Shown: one piece after another, positions 12,013 through 32,262 of the stretch
How the letters are laid out: each line of letters opens with the position of its first letter
Numbering within the stretch: position 1 is the first letter of the stretch
Source: Vicugna pacos
Taxonomy: Eukaryota; Chordata; Mammalia; Artiodactyla; Camelidae
NCBI RefSeq assembly: GCF_048564905.1
Contig: NC_133023.1
Span: 113,010,812 to 113,074,811, forward strand
Reading direction: 5' to 3'
Length of the DNA: 64,000 nucleotides
Made by a program: the position numbers and the translations under genes
The notes under the pieces: generated by a model
The model's database searches: none
The model's input: only the letters and a program-made list of their open reading frames with translations
Told to the model about the DNA's origin: nothing

Positions 12013-14720
12013 TCAGGCCACCAGGCCCAGCTGTGGGGGCAAGAGTGGCAGCAGCAGCAGCGATGGCAGCAGCACCGTGGCCAGGCTGAGGCACGGCAGC
12101 CTGTGCGCCGCCCGGTTCAGCTCCACCTCCACAGGGTAGTGGTCGCTGATGTTGAGGGCCTGAGGGGGCAGTGGGACACAGCATCAGTCTTGCAGCTGGG
12201 GGCTTCCCTGTGACCCTGTTCTGGCCTCGTCCATTACCTCCTCCTCGGTGAGCCCAAAGCTGCTGGGGAAGTGGAAGGCAGCTGCGGAGCGCAGCAGGCC
12301 CTGGCAGCGCTCCCCGTGCAGTATGATGCGGTCGTAGGCGCAGTGGGTGCTGGCCCGCACTGTCGTGTCCACCCCATCCGCAATCGCCCACTGGAAGCCT
12401 GCCTGCGTCCGGAGGACTAGGGAGTCCAGGCGCTTTTGGGTCAGTGAACCGCAGTCAGCATTGAAGTCCCCAAGCAGGATCACATCCTGGAGAGGGAAGC
12501 AGGAGTCCGGCCTGGCCACCCGGCCATCCTGTCCCCATTCCTCCCAGACAGTCTGCCCAGACGTACCTTGCTTTGCCAGTGCTGGGAGGCATCCAGAAAC
12601 ACGTCGTACAGGGCATTCAGCTCCATCTCCACAGCCTTCGGAGTGGTGTGCAGCGGGACCAGCACCAGGCTGGGAAGGACTGCAAGGCCCCAGGGACAGG
12701 GGGCTCCCACCTACTCCTGGCCCTTCTCTGCCCAGTCTGCTCTGGGTGACCAAACCCCCGCTAGGACCAGCCAGACCCCCCTTCCCCTCTCTCCTACCCT
12801 TGCTGGGCAAAGAGAACTGGCCAACAAAGGGCTCCCGGGCAAAGAGGTCATCCTTATCATCGTACACATAGGAATCCAGGACCTGCGTCTTGTGAGACCT
12901 AGTGGACCAAGGGACAAAAATCAGCGGCCCTGTGTCACGGACTGTGGTTTGCAAGTGCCAACACCAGAGCTGGCACTCAGGGAGGGGGCCCTCCATCAGC
13001 AGCTCCATTTCATGTGGGCACAGCCTTCCTAGCCTTTCTGTCTAGAACTTAAAAAAAATTGAGATAATTCACCTACTGTAAAATTCACCTGTTTAAAAAG
13101 CACAATTCAGTGGTGTTCAGTCCACACACAAGGTTGTGCAACCATCACCACAATCAATTTTAGAACATTCTTATCACCCTAGAAAGAAACTCACACCCAT
13201 TAGCAGTCCCCATTCCCCTCCCCCTCCGCCTCTGGAGGCTCCAATCTGTTTCCTGTCTGTAGATTTGCCTATTCTGGACATTTCACATGAATGGAATCAA
13301 ATAATATATAGTCTTCGGTATCTGGCTTCTTTCCCTGGGCATAGGTTTTCCAGATTCTTCCATGCTCTAGCATGACTCAGTACTTCACTCCTTCTTAGGC
13401 TGAATGATATCCCACCGTATGGAGACCACCTTTTGTTTATCCAGTCATCAGCTGATAGACACTGGATGTTTCTGCTTTGGGCCTGTCAAGAGTGGTGCTG
13501 CTGTGAGCACTCCTCTGTGGACGTGTCTCTGGTTCCCCCATCACTTAGGAGTGAACTCTATACATTACATAATTTCATCTGTATCTGGAAACAGGTCTCC
13601 TTCCACTACCGCCACCCTTGGTGTCTTGATCCTGACTCCCCCAGGCCGTCCTCCCAGGGACTTAGGGCTGTTTCTGTAAAACCGGCTCTGCCTATTCCCA
13701 GCAGCTGCAGCCGGCCACTCCCCAGGAGGGGGCCGGCCTCGCCCTGAGCCCCAGTGGCTTCCACAGCAGAGAGGCAGAGGGGCCCCACATCTGTGCGTGG
13801 AGAAGGAAGGCCTTCCGCTGTAGGGACATGTGGGCACCAAAGCCATCTGGGATAGAGAAGGAAGATCCCAGAATAAAGCCATTGAGGAGGAAAAGGGCGA
13901 TGAGAAGGCGAGAGCCACCCTTGGGACAACTGTGCCATCTCACACTGGGCCAAGCGCCACGTCTGCCCTGGTCCCCACCAGTGCTTACCGGTAGATGTAC
14001 ACATACTTCTCCTTGTACGTGCTGCGCCCCAGCAGGGGACTGCTCAGGGAGCTGTAGGGCCCAGAGTCATCCAATCTGCTGGGAAAGGGGAAACCAGGAT
14101 CAGCAGCCCTGTGGTTCTGGGGCTGGGGGCCCAGTTTATACCCACAGAGCCTTCCTCACCGATTGAGCTCTCGAAGCAGAAGGGGGATGGCACTGCCAGT
14201 CGGGTCCACCACCTCCTGGAGCACCATGATGTCACAGCGAGCCAGGATCTGCAGGACACCGGAAAGGCCAGCCCCACTCAATGCCAGCCGCCCTGGGAGA
14301 GGGGTGGTGTCCCTGGGGAACTGGCACTCTGGCTACAGCCTCAAGAGAGCACTGAGGCTAGAAAGGACCTGGGTTAAGGCTGGATGCCATCCCCACCACA
14401 TTGCACCCATTTTTACAGAGGAGGAGACTGAGGCCAACAATGGGGAAGGAATGTGCTCCACACATCCACACCTGTGTCCCTTGATGTCCTCTCTTCTCTG
14501 GGGCATGCCCCTTGTCAGGCAGGGTGAGGGGCTTGGGGTCATGGTCCTTAGGGGCAAAGCTTCCCTGCAGTGATGAACCTACCAGAACTAAGGTGTCCAT
14601 CACAGGCTCCCTGGCCACCTTGGGAAGCGTCAGCCGCTGGGCATTGAAGGCGCAGATGCGAAAGGCCTCAGCCCCACTGGCCAAGAGGAGGAGCAGGAGC
14701 AGTGCATGGCTGTGTCCGGA
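12013..14720 (-). CDS. DNASE1L1: Deoxyribonuclease-1-like 1 (DNase X); start codon not resolved
   Basis: A DNase I family endonuclease, membrane-bound through a C-terminal GPI-type signal and known from muscle and other tissues. Exons on the minus strand, in transcript order: about 14720-14583, 14248-14160, 14075-13989, 12898-12798, 12679-12567, 12486-12238, 12159-12013. Frames join without stops from FRICAFNAQRLTL to the final VA. Catalytic motifs are all present: LQEVVD, VPLHTTP, LLGDFNAD, YDRI and ISDHYPVE; NIS is a glycosylation site. The C-terminus is strongly hydrophobic (leucine-rich, about 25 residues), as needed for GPI attachment. Oddities: the first exon encodes a leucine-rich signal sequence ending ASGAEA, but its only ATG (14707-14705) is one base out of frame, and the first in-frame stop upstream is at 14756-14754. 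At the 14583 junction, Leu replaces the human Arg. The gene is tail-to-tail with RPL10. Confidence 0.9.
13046..13600 (-). mobile_element. L1 3'-end fragment in a DNASE1L1 intron
   Basis: Reverse L1 3' sequence: ttgagataattcacctac, then tgtgcaaccatcaccac, then catgaatggaatcaaata. It fills much of the intron 12899-13988. No frame is kept. Confidence 0.7.
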
Positions 14721-14934
14721 CTGCTGGAACCCTCCAGAGGAATCCAGGTTGCCCTAGACTGTGGTTCCAGTCAGACTCAGTTCTAGTTCCAGAAGGACAT
14801 GGTAATATGCGACAGAGAAAGTGACACTCACCATGCTGCCCAGCACCAACCTCCCAGAAAGGCCAGCATCACAGATGCCCTGCCTTTGTCCCTTGAGGAC
14901 TGCTTCCAACATCAGCATGTGTGGTTCAAGCTCA

Positions 14935-15780
14935 TTCTTTTTGATCATAGTAAATTACACACAGCATCACATTTACCGTTTTAACCATGTTTAAGTGTAT
15001 TGTTTGGCAGCATGTTCATGAAGTAAATTCACACTGTTGTGCAGCCATCACCACCATCCATCCCCAGAACCCTTCATTTCCCCCAGCTGAAACTCTGTCC
15101 CCATTAAGACACGAACCCCCTCCCCCAGCCCCAGGCCCCCACCCTCCTGGCTCTCTGTCTCTAGGGACCTCATAGAAGCGGAATCATACAGTGTCTGTCT
15201 GCATCTGACCGGCTGATTTCACTGAGCATAATGTCCTTAGGGTCCATCCGTGTTGTCACAGGTGTCAGAATGTCCTTCCCTTTTCATTCTAAATAACAGC
15301 CCACTGTATGGATGGACCGCATTTTGTTTATCTGTTATTTATCCATCGATGGACACCTGGGTTGCTACCACCTTTTGGCTACTGTGAATAATGCTGCTGT
15401 GAACTCAGCTGTACAAGCAGCTCTTTGAGACCCTGCTTTCACTTCTTTTGGTTAGATACCCAGAAGTGAAACTGCTGGATCATATCATATAATAATCTTA
15501 TATATTTGTTGAGGACTGCCATAGTGTTTTCCACAGTGACTGCACCATCTTACATTCCCACTAGCAGTGCACAAGGGTTCAACCTTAGCATTGATTCCAA
15601 CTTTTCACCACCATTCACAACTAGGAGGACCATCTTCATTATGAAGAAAGTGATTGTACCAATATCTCTTCAAGTGCTCTCTCTCCCCACTTGGGAGATG
15701 TCTTTAGGACAAACTCCCAGCAGTATATTTGCTGGGTTCAAGGGCATATGCATCTAAAATGATCTTGAATACACCAAATC
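14935..15780 (-). mobile_element. L1 3'-end fragment upstream of DNASE1L1 coding exons
   Basis: Reverse L1 3' sequence of the same kind as 13046-13600 (tgtgcagccatcaccacc, then tggatggaccgcattttg, then tgaataatgctgctgtg). It is old and decayed. The following 15780-16490 shows no feature that I recognise. Confidence 0.7.
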
Positions 15781-16489
15781 ACCACACTGCTGTGCGTGAT
15801 GGGGCTCCTCTCTCAAGTCCCACGACCACTGGACCTACTTGTCCATCTTACCAGCTGGAGCCCCGTCTTCCTGAGCGTCTCTCTCAGTTTGTCTTTGTCT
15901 TGGGCTCAGCCTGTGGCTGCACTCACTGTTGGTGCTGCTCTTGCTTAGAGACATAAGTCCCTCTACTTCTGTCTGCCTGGTTTTCCCTGGTACCTTGTCA
16001 CCTTTCCCCTTGGGCTGACTTTCTGCCTCCGTCAGGCTCTGCATGCCTCTGTCTGGCTCGGTCTCTCTTCTCTTTTCTCCTCTTTGTCTCTGTCATCGTG
16101 TCTCTGCGTATGTCCTTCACTCTCCTGACTGGACTCCATACCCGTTTCTCCCCAGCCACCTGTTCTGTCATTCATGCTAGTTCGGGTCCCCTGCCCTGGT
16201 GCCCTATTCTGGGATGGATGTGGACATTTGGGCAGCCCTGTGCTGGGCACGGCAGGCTGGGAAGCTCTGGGGCCAGGAGGGCGGAGGGGAAGAACTAGAC
16301 AGTGACTGTTCGTAGACTCAGCCCAAAGCCGGTTGTGGCTTCCAACACCAGGCCTTGCCCCAAGCCCTGGGATTCCCTTCCCCTCTCCCCCCGCCCCCAG
16401 GCTGGGGGCAACTTCCTCCTTGTCTCTGTCCAGTGGGCTCCCATACCTGTGCAGACCAGGTTGTCTCCACGCCTGCCTCTGCTGTAAGC

Positions 16490-17060
16490 GGATCGCGACA
16501 CGCCACGGAATCGCTGCGCCTGCTTGGGCAGAGACCAGAGAGTGAAAAAGAGGAACAGGCTGTCATCCTGACCCATCCGTCCGGGCCAGGCGGGCCGCCC
16601 CACCCTTCCCAGCAGGCAGGCGCGGCCCTGGCTCCGCCCCGACGCCCGCTGGGAGGCCAGGCGCTCTGCCTGGAGACAGACGACCTGCCCGCCCACCTTC
16701 CCACCAGACCCCGCCTTCCGCGGCCTCTGGGACTGGGCACGGGTGGAGGCCCGGCGGGAGGGGAATTTGGGCAGATGACAGACCTATGAGTCAGAGTTTG
16801 CCTGTGCCAAGGGCGCGCGGCAAGGAGGAGCTGGCGCCCGAGTGCAAACCCCGTTCTGTGCTTTCCCAGGCCCAGCGGTCAGCCCCTGTTCCCGGTCGCC
16901 TCCAGGCAGTATCTGGTGGGGAAGACGCCGGAGCTGGAGCTCGAGCCAGGCATACGCAAGCCCTGCAGCGAGCCTGGGCACCCCAGAGAACAAGAGCCTT
17001 TTCTCCAGGTATTCGGGCCGGGCCTCAATGTGGCTGCACACTCCCGAGCGCTCTGGATAC
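16490..17060. other. GC-rich stretch upstream of DNASE1L1 coding exons
   Basis: This stretch is moderately rich in CpG with no convincing open frame. It could hold an alternative 5' exon or promoter of DNASE1L1, which has several 5' non-coding exons in human. I see no specific splice-linked exon. Confidence 0.3.
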
Positions 17061-17366
17061 CCAAAGTGAGCGACCATCCGCGCTGGAACTGACCATAGTG
17101 GTGGAAGTCAAGGGCGGACTGAAGAACTGTACCCGAGAGGAGATTAGAGAGTGGGCAGCTCAGTGCCCTGTGGGGTCCTATACTGTCGCTGTTGGGACAA
17201 GTGGGGGACTCGGGCGGGGTCTGTGGGCGGGCAATGGGTCTTCACTGGATGGTTGTAGTTCGGTCTTCAGGGCAATGTCCCCGCTGGCAGGACCTACACG
17301 CTAGTGGATTGGGGGTGGTGATGAGCAGAAGGTTGGAAAAGAGTTTTTAATCAATAAAATTATGCT

Positions 17367-18085
17367 GGTGCAGCCATTATGGGAAATAGTATGGAGATTC
17401 CTCAAACAAACTAAAAATAGACTTATCATATGATCTAGCAATCCCACTTCTGGATATATATATCCAGAGGGAACCTTAATTCAAAAAGACACATGCACCT
17501 CAGTGTTCATAGCAGCATTATTTACAATAGCCAAAACATGGAAACAACCTAAATGTCCATCGACAGATGACTGGATAAAGACATTGTGGTGTATTTACAC
17601 AATGGAATACTACTCAGCCTTAAAAAAGAATAAAATAATGCCATTTGCAGCACCATGGATGGACCTGGAGGATGTCATTCTAAGTGAAGTAAGCCAGAAA
17701 GAGAAAGAAAAATAGCATATATCATGCATATGTGGAATCTAAAAAAAGACAAACTTATTTACAAGACAGAAACAGACTTACAGACATAGAAAACAAACTT
17801 ATGGCTACCAGGGAGGAGAGGTGGGAAGGTATAAATTGGGAGTTTGAGATTTGCAGATACTAACTAATATATAAAAAATAGATAAACAAAAAGTTTATAC
17901 TGTATAGCACAGAGAACTATATTCAATATCTTGTAGTAACTTATAGTGAAAGAGAATATGAAAACAAATATATGTATGTTCCTATATGACTGAGGCATTG
18001 TGCTGTACATGAGAAATTGACACAACATTGTAAACTGGCTATACTTCAGTAAAAATATATTTAAAAAGTAATAAAAATAAAAATA
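17367..18085 (+). mobile_element. L1 3' end: ORF2 C-terminus, 3' UTR and A-rich tail
   Basis: The frame at 17503-17715 reads MFIAALFTIAKTWKQPKCPS and later IYTMEYYSALKKNK, the standard C-terminus of L1 ORF2. The 3' UTR follows and ends in an (aaaat)n-type tail near 18085. It is 5'-truncated and relatively young, since the ORF2 end is still open. Confidence 0.85.
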
Positions 18086-18091
18086 AAATAA

Positions 18092-18300
18092 GCTACAAGG
18101 ATGGATTGTACACCATGGGGAATATAGCCAATAGTTTATAATAACTATAAATGGAGTATAACATTAAAAATTGTGACTCACTATATGGTATACCTGTAAC
18201 ATATATATTGTACGTCAACTATACTTCAGTTAAAAACTATGATATTGTAAAATAAATACATACATAGTTTAAAATTCAAAAAATTTAAAAAATAAGTAAA
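18092..18300 (+). mobile_element. Second L1-like 3' UTR fragment
   Basis: A-rich 3' UTR-like text (gtatacctgtaacatatata, then ctatacttcagttaaaaac) directly follows the tail of the previous L1. It is probably an older L1 or a composite insertion. Confidence 0.5.
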
Positions 18301-18311
18301 ATTATGCTTTG

Positions 18312-18411
18312 CTTTATTAAAAAATTTTTTTAAATAGAGGTACTGGGGATTGAACTCAGGATGTCCTGATGCTAAGCATGCGCTCCACCACGGAGCTCTA
18401 CCTTCCCCTCG
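18312..18411 (-). mobile_element. Vic-1-type SINE with 9-bp target-site duplication
   Basis: Reverse copy flanked by tatgctttg at 18303-18311 and 18412-18420. The intact duplication shows a clean insertion into the A-rich L1 area. Confidence 0.85.
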
Positions 18412-18529
18412 TATGCTTTGTTTTAAAAATAAAAAACAGACTGCTTAAGAAGTACAGGACTTTGTTTTGGAGGGAGGAACATTTTTGGAACTAGTTAGAG
18501 GTGGTGTTTGACAACACTGAGGATGTACT

Positions 18530-18800
18530 AAACGATATAAAACATTATAAAACATGTATAATATTTCCTATTTTATGTTCTATACTGGTATATACTACAT
18601 ATTACATCACACATTACATGTTACATATATACATAACATTGTAATCATATAAAATTGTATGTAGGTAACAGTGTAAAATTACGTAATGCAATATATACAA
18701 TATATAACATAACATTAATGTTACATACATAATATAGATACAATATAAAATGCTATAAATATTATAAAATGGTTAATTCCATGTTACATGAAATTAATGA
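18530..18800. repeat. AT-rich (tacata)-type low-complexity tract
   Basis: Irregular repetition of tacat, ataaca and tataaa motifs without a fixed unit. It ends within 60 bases of the TAFAZZIN/DNASE1L1 CpG island. Confidence 0.6.
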
Positions 18801-18849
18801 AAACAAAGAGGGGGAAAAACCAAAGTAAAAGTGTTCCGCCAGCTCCGAG

Positions 18850-27160
<8,311 letters not shown>

Positions 27161-27890
27161 GCGGCACCCCACCCAGACCCTGCCCTAGCTTCCTCTGGGA
27201 CTGGGGAAGGGTGGGGAGGCGGGCGTGGGGGGGAAGAGGCACTCTAAGACCCAAGCCCCAGCTGCTGGGCTCTCAGTACTGTCTTTGGCTTCTCGTGCCG
27301 CCCAGAGCTGGGCTGGGGGATGGACTGATGCTTTGAGCTCAGATACGGTTTTTCAGACAGATTTTTCCAGCATCCTCAATGGGTGCTGTCTCCTAGTTGG
27401 TGAGCGTTCCAGCTCCTCTGCGGTTCTCCAGTTGAAGGAGGTCTCTGATGCTCCTCCCACCTGGCCAGGCAGGGAGGGGGAAATTTCAGCAGGGGCTTCC
27501 TTCCTTCTTGCCTTCAAGGTGTTCTCTCTCAGGGTTGGTGCCTGGAGGGAGGTTAGTTGAAGGGGCGGGTGGCCAGGCCAGAGCTTCAAGGGGCCCACCA
27601 GGCCCGTGGCCTGGCCCCCCGCCTGCTCTGATCCAGGAGCTGCTCACCATTTGCTCAGGGATGGCCATCAGCCATGTCTTCCTTCCGCCCAGGCTCCCTC
27701 ACAGGCATGGGAGCTGCAGGCAGAAGAGCAGCCCTTTTCCTGAAGTGTAGCCCAGCCAAACGGAGCCTGCGGCAAGGGCCAGAGACCTGGCCATTTGCCC
27801 CTGTGCTGGGGCCCACCAACTTCTCCATCCTTCCCACCTCCCTGGCATGACTTGAATCCCTGGGGGCCTAGGTTTTCATGTTTTATAAAC

Positions 27891-27896
27891 AATAAA
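27891..27896 (+). terminator. TAFAZZIN: TAFAZZIN poly(A) signal AATAAA
   Basis: AATAAA lies about 730 bases after the stop and is followed by a tgtgttgtgctctttg-type GT-rich stretch, as expected for a cleavage site. This length suits the known tafazzin 3' UTR. Confidence 0.8.
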
Positions 27897-28012
27897 GCAT
27901 CTGTGTTGTGCTCTTTGACCTCTGGCCTCTCTATAGGGGTGCGGATGGGATGTGACCCACTGGACAGGAAGGCTGGGCCCTTAGAACTCTGGGTGCATCA
28001 GGAGCACTTGAT

Positions 28013-28140
28013 AGGGGAGGGTGTAGCTCTGTGGTGGAGCATATCCCTAGTGTGCATGAGGTCCTGGGTTCAATCCCCAGTACCTCCTCTAAAATAATAA
28101 ATAAATAAATAAACCTAATTACCTCCCCCCACAAAAAAAA
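28013..28140 (+). mobile_element. Vic-1-type SINE
   Basis: Forward copy with a tRNA-like head (tgtagctctgtggtgg; ggttcaatcccc) and an (ataa)n tail ending in an A run. It inserted about 120 bases past the TAFAZZIN poly(A) signal. Confidence 0.9.
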
Positions 28141-28557
28141 AGTAGAAAGAAAGAAAAGATGGAATCACAAAGATGATTAGGACTGCAACTGCATGTGAAT
28201 CTAGAATTATTTCAAAATAAAGGTTTTTTAAAATGACCAGAAGGGAGAAAAATCACTTGGGGGAAAAAAAAGAAACCCTTGTAAATAAATACAGGAAAAA
28301 AACAGACTTTGCCAGTTAGCATTTATTGGTCCAAATGTAACATCCCTTTTTATGTATATATCCATTTGGACAAACATCAACTCTGTTTCATGGAGAGTTC
28401 TGATTTTATACCCTAAATAAATGTTCCATTTTTCCATGTTCTTGTATTTTTACAACCTTCTCTCCATAAATATTATATAAATATTGCCTGATAGGTTTTA
28501 AAACTTCACATAAATGACATTTATAAAGTGTATAAAGGCAATTTGGTATTTTTTTAA

Positions 28558-29170
28558 CATTTTTTATTGATTTATAATCATTTTACAATGTTGTGTCAAA
28601 TTCCAGTGTTCAGCACAATTTTTCAGTCATACATGGACATATACACACTCATTGTCACATTTTTTTCTCTGTTAGTTACCATAATGTTTTGTGTAAATTT
28701 CCCTGTGCTATACAGTATAATCTTGTTTATCTATTCTACAATTTTGAAATCCCAGTCTATCCCTTCCCACCCTCCGCCCCCCTGGCAACCACAAGTCTAT
28801 TCTCTGTCTATAAGTCTATTTCTGTCCTGTATTTACACTTTGTTTTTGTTTGTTTGTTTTTTGTTTTTTTTTTTTTTAGATTCCACATATGAGCGATCTC
28901 ATACGGTATTTTTCTTTCTCTTTCTGGCTTACTTCGCTTAGAATGACATTCTCCAGGAGCATCCATGTTGCTGCAAATGGCATTATGTTGTTGGGTTTTA
29001 TGGCTGAGTAGTATTCCATTGTATAAATATACCACATCTTCTTTATGCAGTCACCTGTTGATGGACATTTAGGCTTTTTCCATGTTTTGGCTACTGTAAA
29101 TAGTGCTGCTATGAACATTGGGGTGCAGGTGTCATCCTGAAGTAGGGTTCCTTCTGGATACAAGCCCAGG
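28558..29170 (-). mobile_element. L1 3' end with target-site duplication
   Basis: Reverse L1 3' end; the minus-strand frame 29163-28876 reads MFIAALFTVAKTWKKPKCPS, the ORF2 C-terminus. It is flanked by similar tggtatttttttaa-type repeats at 28544-28557 and 29171-29184, as expected for a 5'-truncated insertion. Confidence 0.8.
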
Positions 29171-29199
29171 TGGTATTTTTTAATATAGACTATTTTAGA

Positions 29200-30540
29200 G
29201 AAGTTTTAGGTTTGCAGCAAAATGTGGCTTATCCTGGGTTTGCAAAATCTACAAATGCCATTCACCATATTAACTGATTAAAGGAGAAAACCTATACAAT
29301 TATTTCAATACATGCAGAAGAAGCCTCTGAGAAAATATTCATAATTTTAAAAATTCTGAGCAAAGTATGAATAGAGGGGAACTTTCTTAGTCTGATAGAG
29401 TCTATCCACACACAAAAAAACCTTTGTTAATCTGAAGGAGACTACAAAAAACCTGGAGTAATTACTATTTTTGATGTTAAAGCTTTGGAAACATTCTGTT
29501 CAAAATCTGGAACAAAATGAGGATGTCGACTATCACTGTTGTACTAGTGGTACTAGAGCAGTAAAACAAGGAAAGGAAATCAAAGTCACAATAATTGTAA
29601 AGAAAGAAAACCGGCATTATTTGCTGCTGAGAGGACTGTCTACATAAAAAACCCAAAAGAATTTACAGACACATTTTTGGAAACAAGGGTTTAGAAAGTT
29701 TTCTAGCTACAAGATCAATATGTGCAAAAAATCAACTGCATTTCTATACATACACCAGCAACAGAAAGTTAGAAAATATAATTTTAAACAAGACACCATT
29801 TACAAAAGTTACAAGATACCTAGGAATCAATCTAACAAAAGATGTGAAAGACCTATATTAGGAAAATCGTAACACTTTATTAAAAGACATTAAGGAATAC
29901 CTAAGTAAATGGAGAGTGATCCCATGCTCATTAATAGGAAGACTTGATACAATAAGTCAGTTCTCCACAATTTACAGATTAATGTAATTCCAGTCAAAAG
30001 CTAACCAGGGTTCAAATATTCAGATATTTACACACGCATGTTTATAGCAGCATTACTTACAATAGCCGAAAGGTGGAAACAACTCAAGTGTCCACCAACA
30101 GATGAATGGAGAAAGGAATGGTCACATGATGGAATGTTATTTACCACAAAAAGAAATTCTGACACATGCTACAACATGCATGAACCTTGAAACTATTATG
30201 CTAAGTGAAATGTGCCAAACACAAAAGGCCACATGTCGTATGATTCCATTTGTATGAAGTCCCTAGAGCAGTCAAATTCATAGAGACAGAATAGAATGGT
30301 GGGTGCCAGGGGCTAGGGGAGGAGGGAATGGGGAGTTAGTGTTTATTGCGGACAGTTTTAGTTTAAGATGATGACAGTGTTCTACCAATGGATGGTGGTG
30401 ATGGTTGCACAACAATGTGAATGTGCTTAATGCCATGCAACTGTACACTTAAAAATAGTTAAAACGGTAAATTTTAATATTATGAATATTTACAATTTTT
30501 AAAAATAAAAATTGCTAAAATGATAAATTTTATGTTATTT
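29200..30540 (+). mobile_element. Older L1 fragments (ORF2 body and 3' UTR)
   Basis: Contains ORF2-type text (tacaagatcaatatgtgcaa, then caccatttacaaaagttaca) and then an older 3' UTR (gtggaaacaactcaagtgtc, then gatggtggtgatggttgc). Frames are closed by many changes. At least two insertions appear joined. Confidence 0.65.
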
Positions 30541-30621
30541 ATATCTTACCACTACTTTAAATAATCTAATCAGGTTTGAAATGATCTGATCAATCTAACA
30601 AATTAATTCTACAATTTATAT

Positions 30622-30738
30622 GGGGGAATGGGTATAGCTCAGTGGTAGAGCGCATGCTTAGCATGCATGAGGTCCTGGGTTCAATTCCCAGTACCTCCAT
30701 TAAAATAAATAAACAAATAAACCGAATTATTCCCCCCT
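30622..30738 (+). mobile_element. Vic-1-type SINE, near-complete
   Basis: The clearest copy. The head reads tatagctcagtggtagagcg (A box), then ggttcaattcccagtacctc (B box), then an (aaataaac)n tail. These are polymerase III promoter boxes inherited from a tRNA. Confidence 0.92.
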
Positions 30739-30739
30739 G

Positions 30740-31632
30740 GGAAAATCTGTTTAAAAACCAGTAAGATAAAATTTACATGGAAGCACAATAGCCCAAGAAC
30801 AGCCTCTTGAAAATGAAGAATAAGGTGGGAAGATTTGCCTTACTGGGTATCAAGGTTTATTATGAAGCTACAGTAATTCAGACAGTGTGGTACTGGATAC
30901 ACAAATTGACTAGGAGAATGAAATAGTGAGCCCCCCAAATGACCCACAGTTACATGGACACTTACTATACAAGAAAATTGGTATTTCAAGACAGTGAGTA
31001 AAGGATATTCATCTTAAATGGTACTGGGACAATTGCAGGTCCCTATGGAAAAGAAAAAAAGAAACTTGACCAAATGATGTGACTGACAAGGGGTTAATTT
31101 CTAAAATATACAAACAGCTCATACAGCTCAATATAAAAAAAAAACAAACAATCCTATCAAAAAATGGTCAGAAGACCTAAACAGACATTTTCCCAAAGAA
31201 GACATCCAGATGGCCAACAGGCATATGAAAAATGCTCAACATCGCTAATTATTAGAGAAATGCAAATCAAAACCACAATGAGGTATCCCCTCTTATCAGT
31301 CAGAATGGCCATCATTAAAAAGAGTACAAGTAATGAATGTTGGAGATGGTGTGGAGAAAAGGGAACCCTGCTACACTGCTGGTGGGAATGTAAACTGGTG
31401 CAGCCTGTGGAAAACAGTATGGAGGTTCCTCAAAAACCTAAAAATAGTTACTATATGATTCAGCAATCCTACTCCCAGGCATATATCTGGAGAAAACTCT
31501 AATTTGAAAAGATACATGCACCCCAATGTTCATAGCAGCACTATTTACAACAGGCAAGTCATGGAAGCAACCTAAACATCCACCGATAGATGAGTGGATA
31601 AGGAAGATGTGATACGTGTGTGTGTGTGTGTG

Positions 31633-31680
<48 letters not shown>

Positions 31681-32064
31681 CATACGATGAATATTACTCA
31701 GCCATAAAAAATAATGAAATAATGCCATTTGTAGCAACGTGGATGGACCTAGAGATTATCATACTGAGTGAAATAAGTCAGACAGAGAAAAACAAATGTC
31801 ATATGATATCACTTACATGTGGTATCTAAAAAAATGATACAAAGGAACTTATTTACAAAATAGAAATAAACTCACAGACATAGAAAATAAACTTATGGTT
31901 ACCAAAGGGGAAGGGGGGAGGGATAAATTAGGAGTTTGGGATTAACAGATACACACCACTATATATAGAATAGATAAACAACAAGAACCTACTGTATAGT
32001 ACAGGGATCTCTATATTCAATGTCTTGTAATAATCTATAATGTAAAAGAACCTGAAAAAGATTT

Positions 32065-32135
<71 letters not shown>

Positions 32136-32262
32136 AGAGAGAGGGAGGGAGGGAGAGGGAGGGAGGGGGAGAGAGAGAGAGAGAGAAAGGAGTGTCACTT
32201 TGCCTGAAACTAACAGAACATTGTAAATCAACTATACTTCAATAGAAAAAAAAGAAACTTGA
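30740..32262 (+). mobile_element. L1 ORF2 end and 3' UTR with microsatellites
   Basis: Includes ORF2 text (the frame at 31164 contains the [15 protein letters not shown] end motif), a (TG)n(TA)n block at 31614-31682 and a (TA)n(GA)n block at about 32065-32190. It ends with ctatacttcaatagaaaaaa. It is 5'-truncated and decayed. Confidence 0.75.

Noticed and set aside
17503-17715. Small ORF that could be annotated as a host protein.
   Set aside because: It is the C-terminus of L1 ORF2, with an L1 3' UTR behind it. The same applies to 28876-29163 (-) and to 31164-31502.
18530-18800. Possible nuclear copy of mitochondrial control-region DNA, because of tacat-type motifs.
   Set aside because: No mitochondrial gene or conserved control block adjoins it. 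Low-complexity AT-rich sequence explains it better.
30622-30738. tRNA-like sequence with A and B boxes.
   Set aside because: It is the head of a SINE present about ten times here; no complete tRNA fold with anticodon arm and acceptor is preserved. The other SINE copies were treated the same way.
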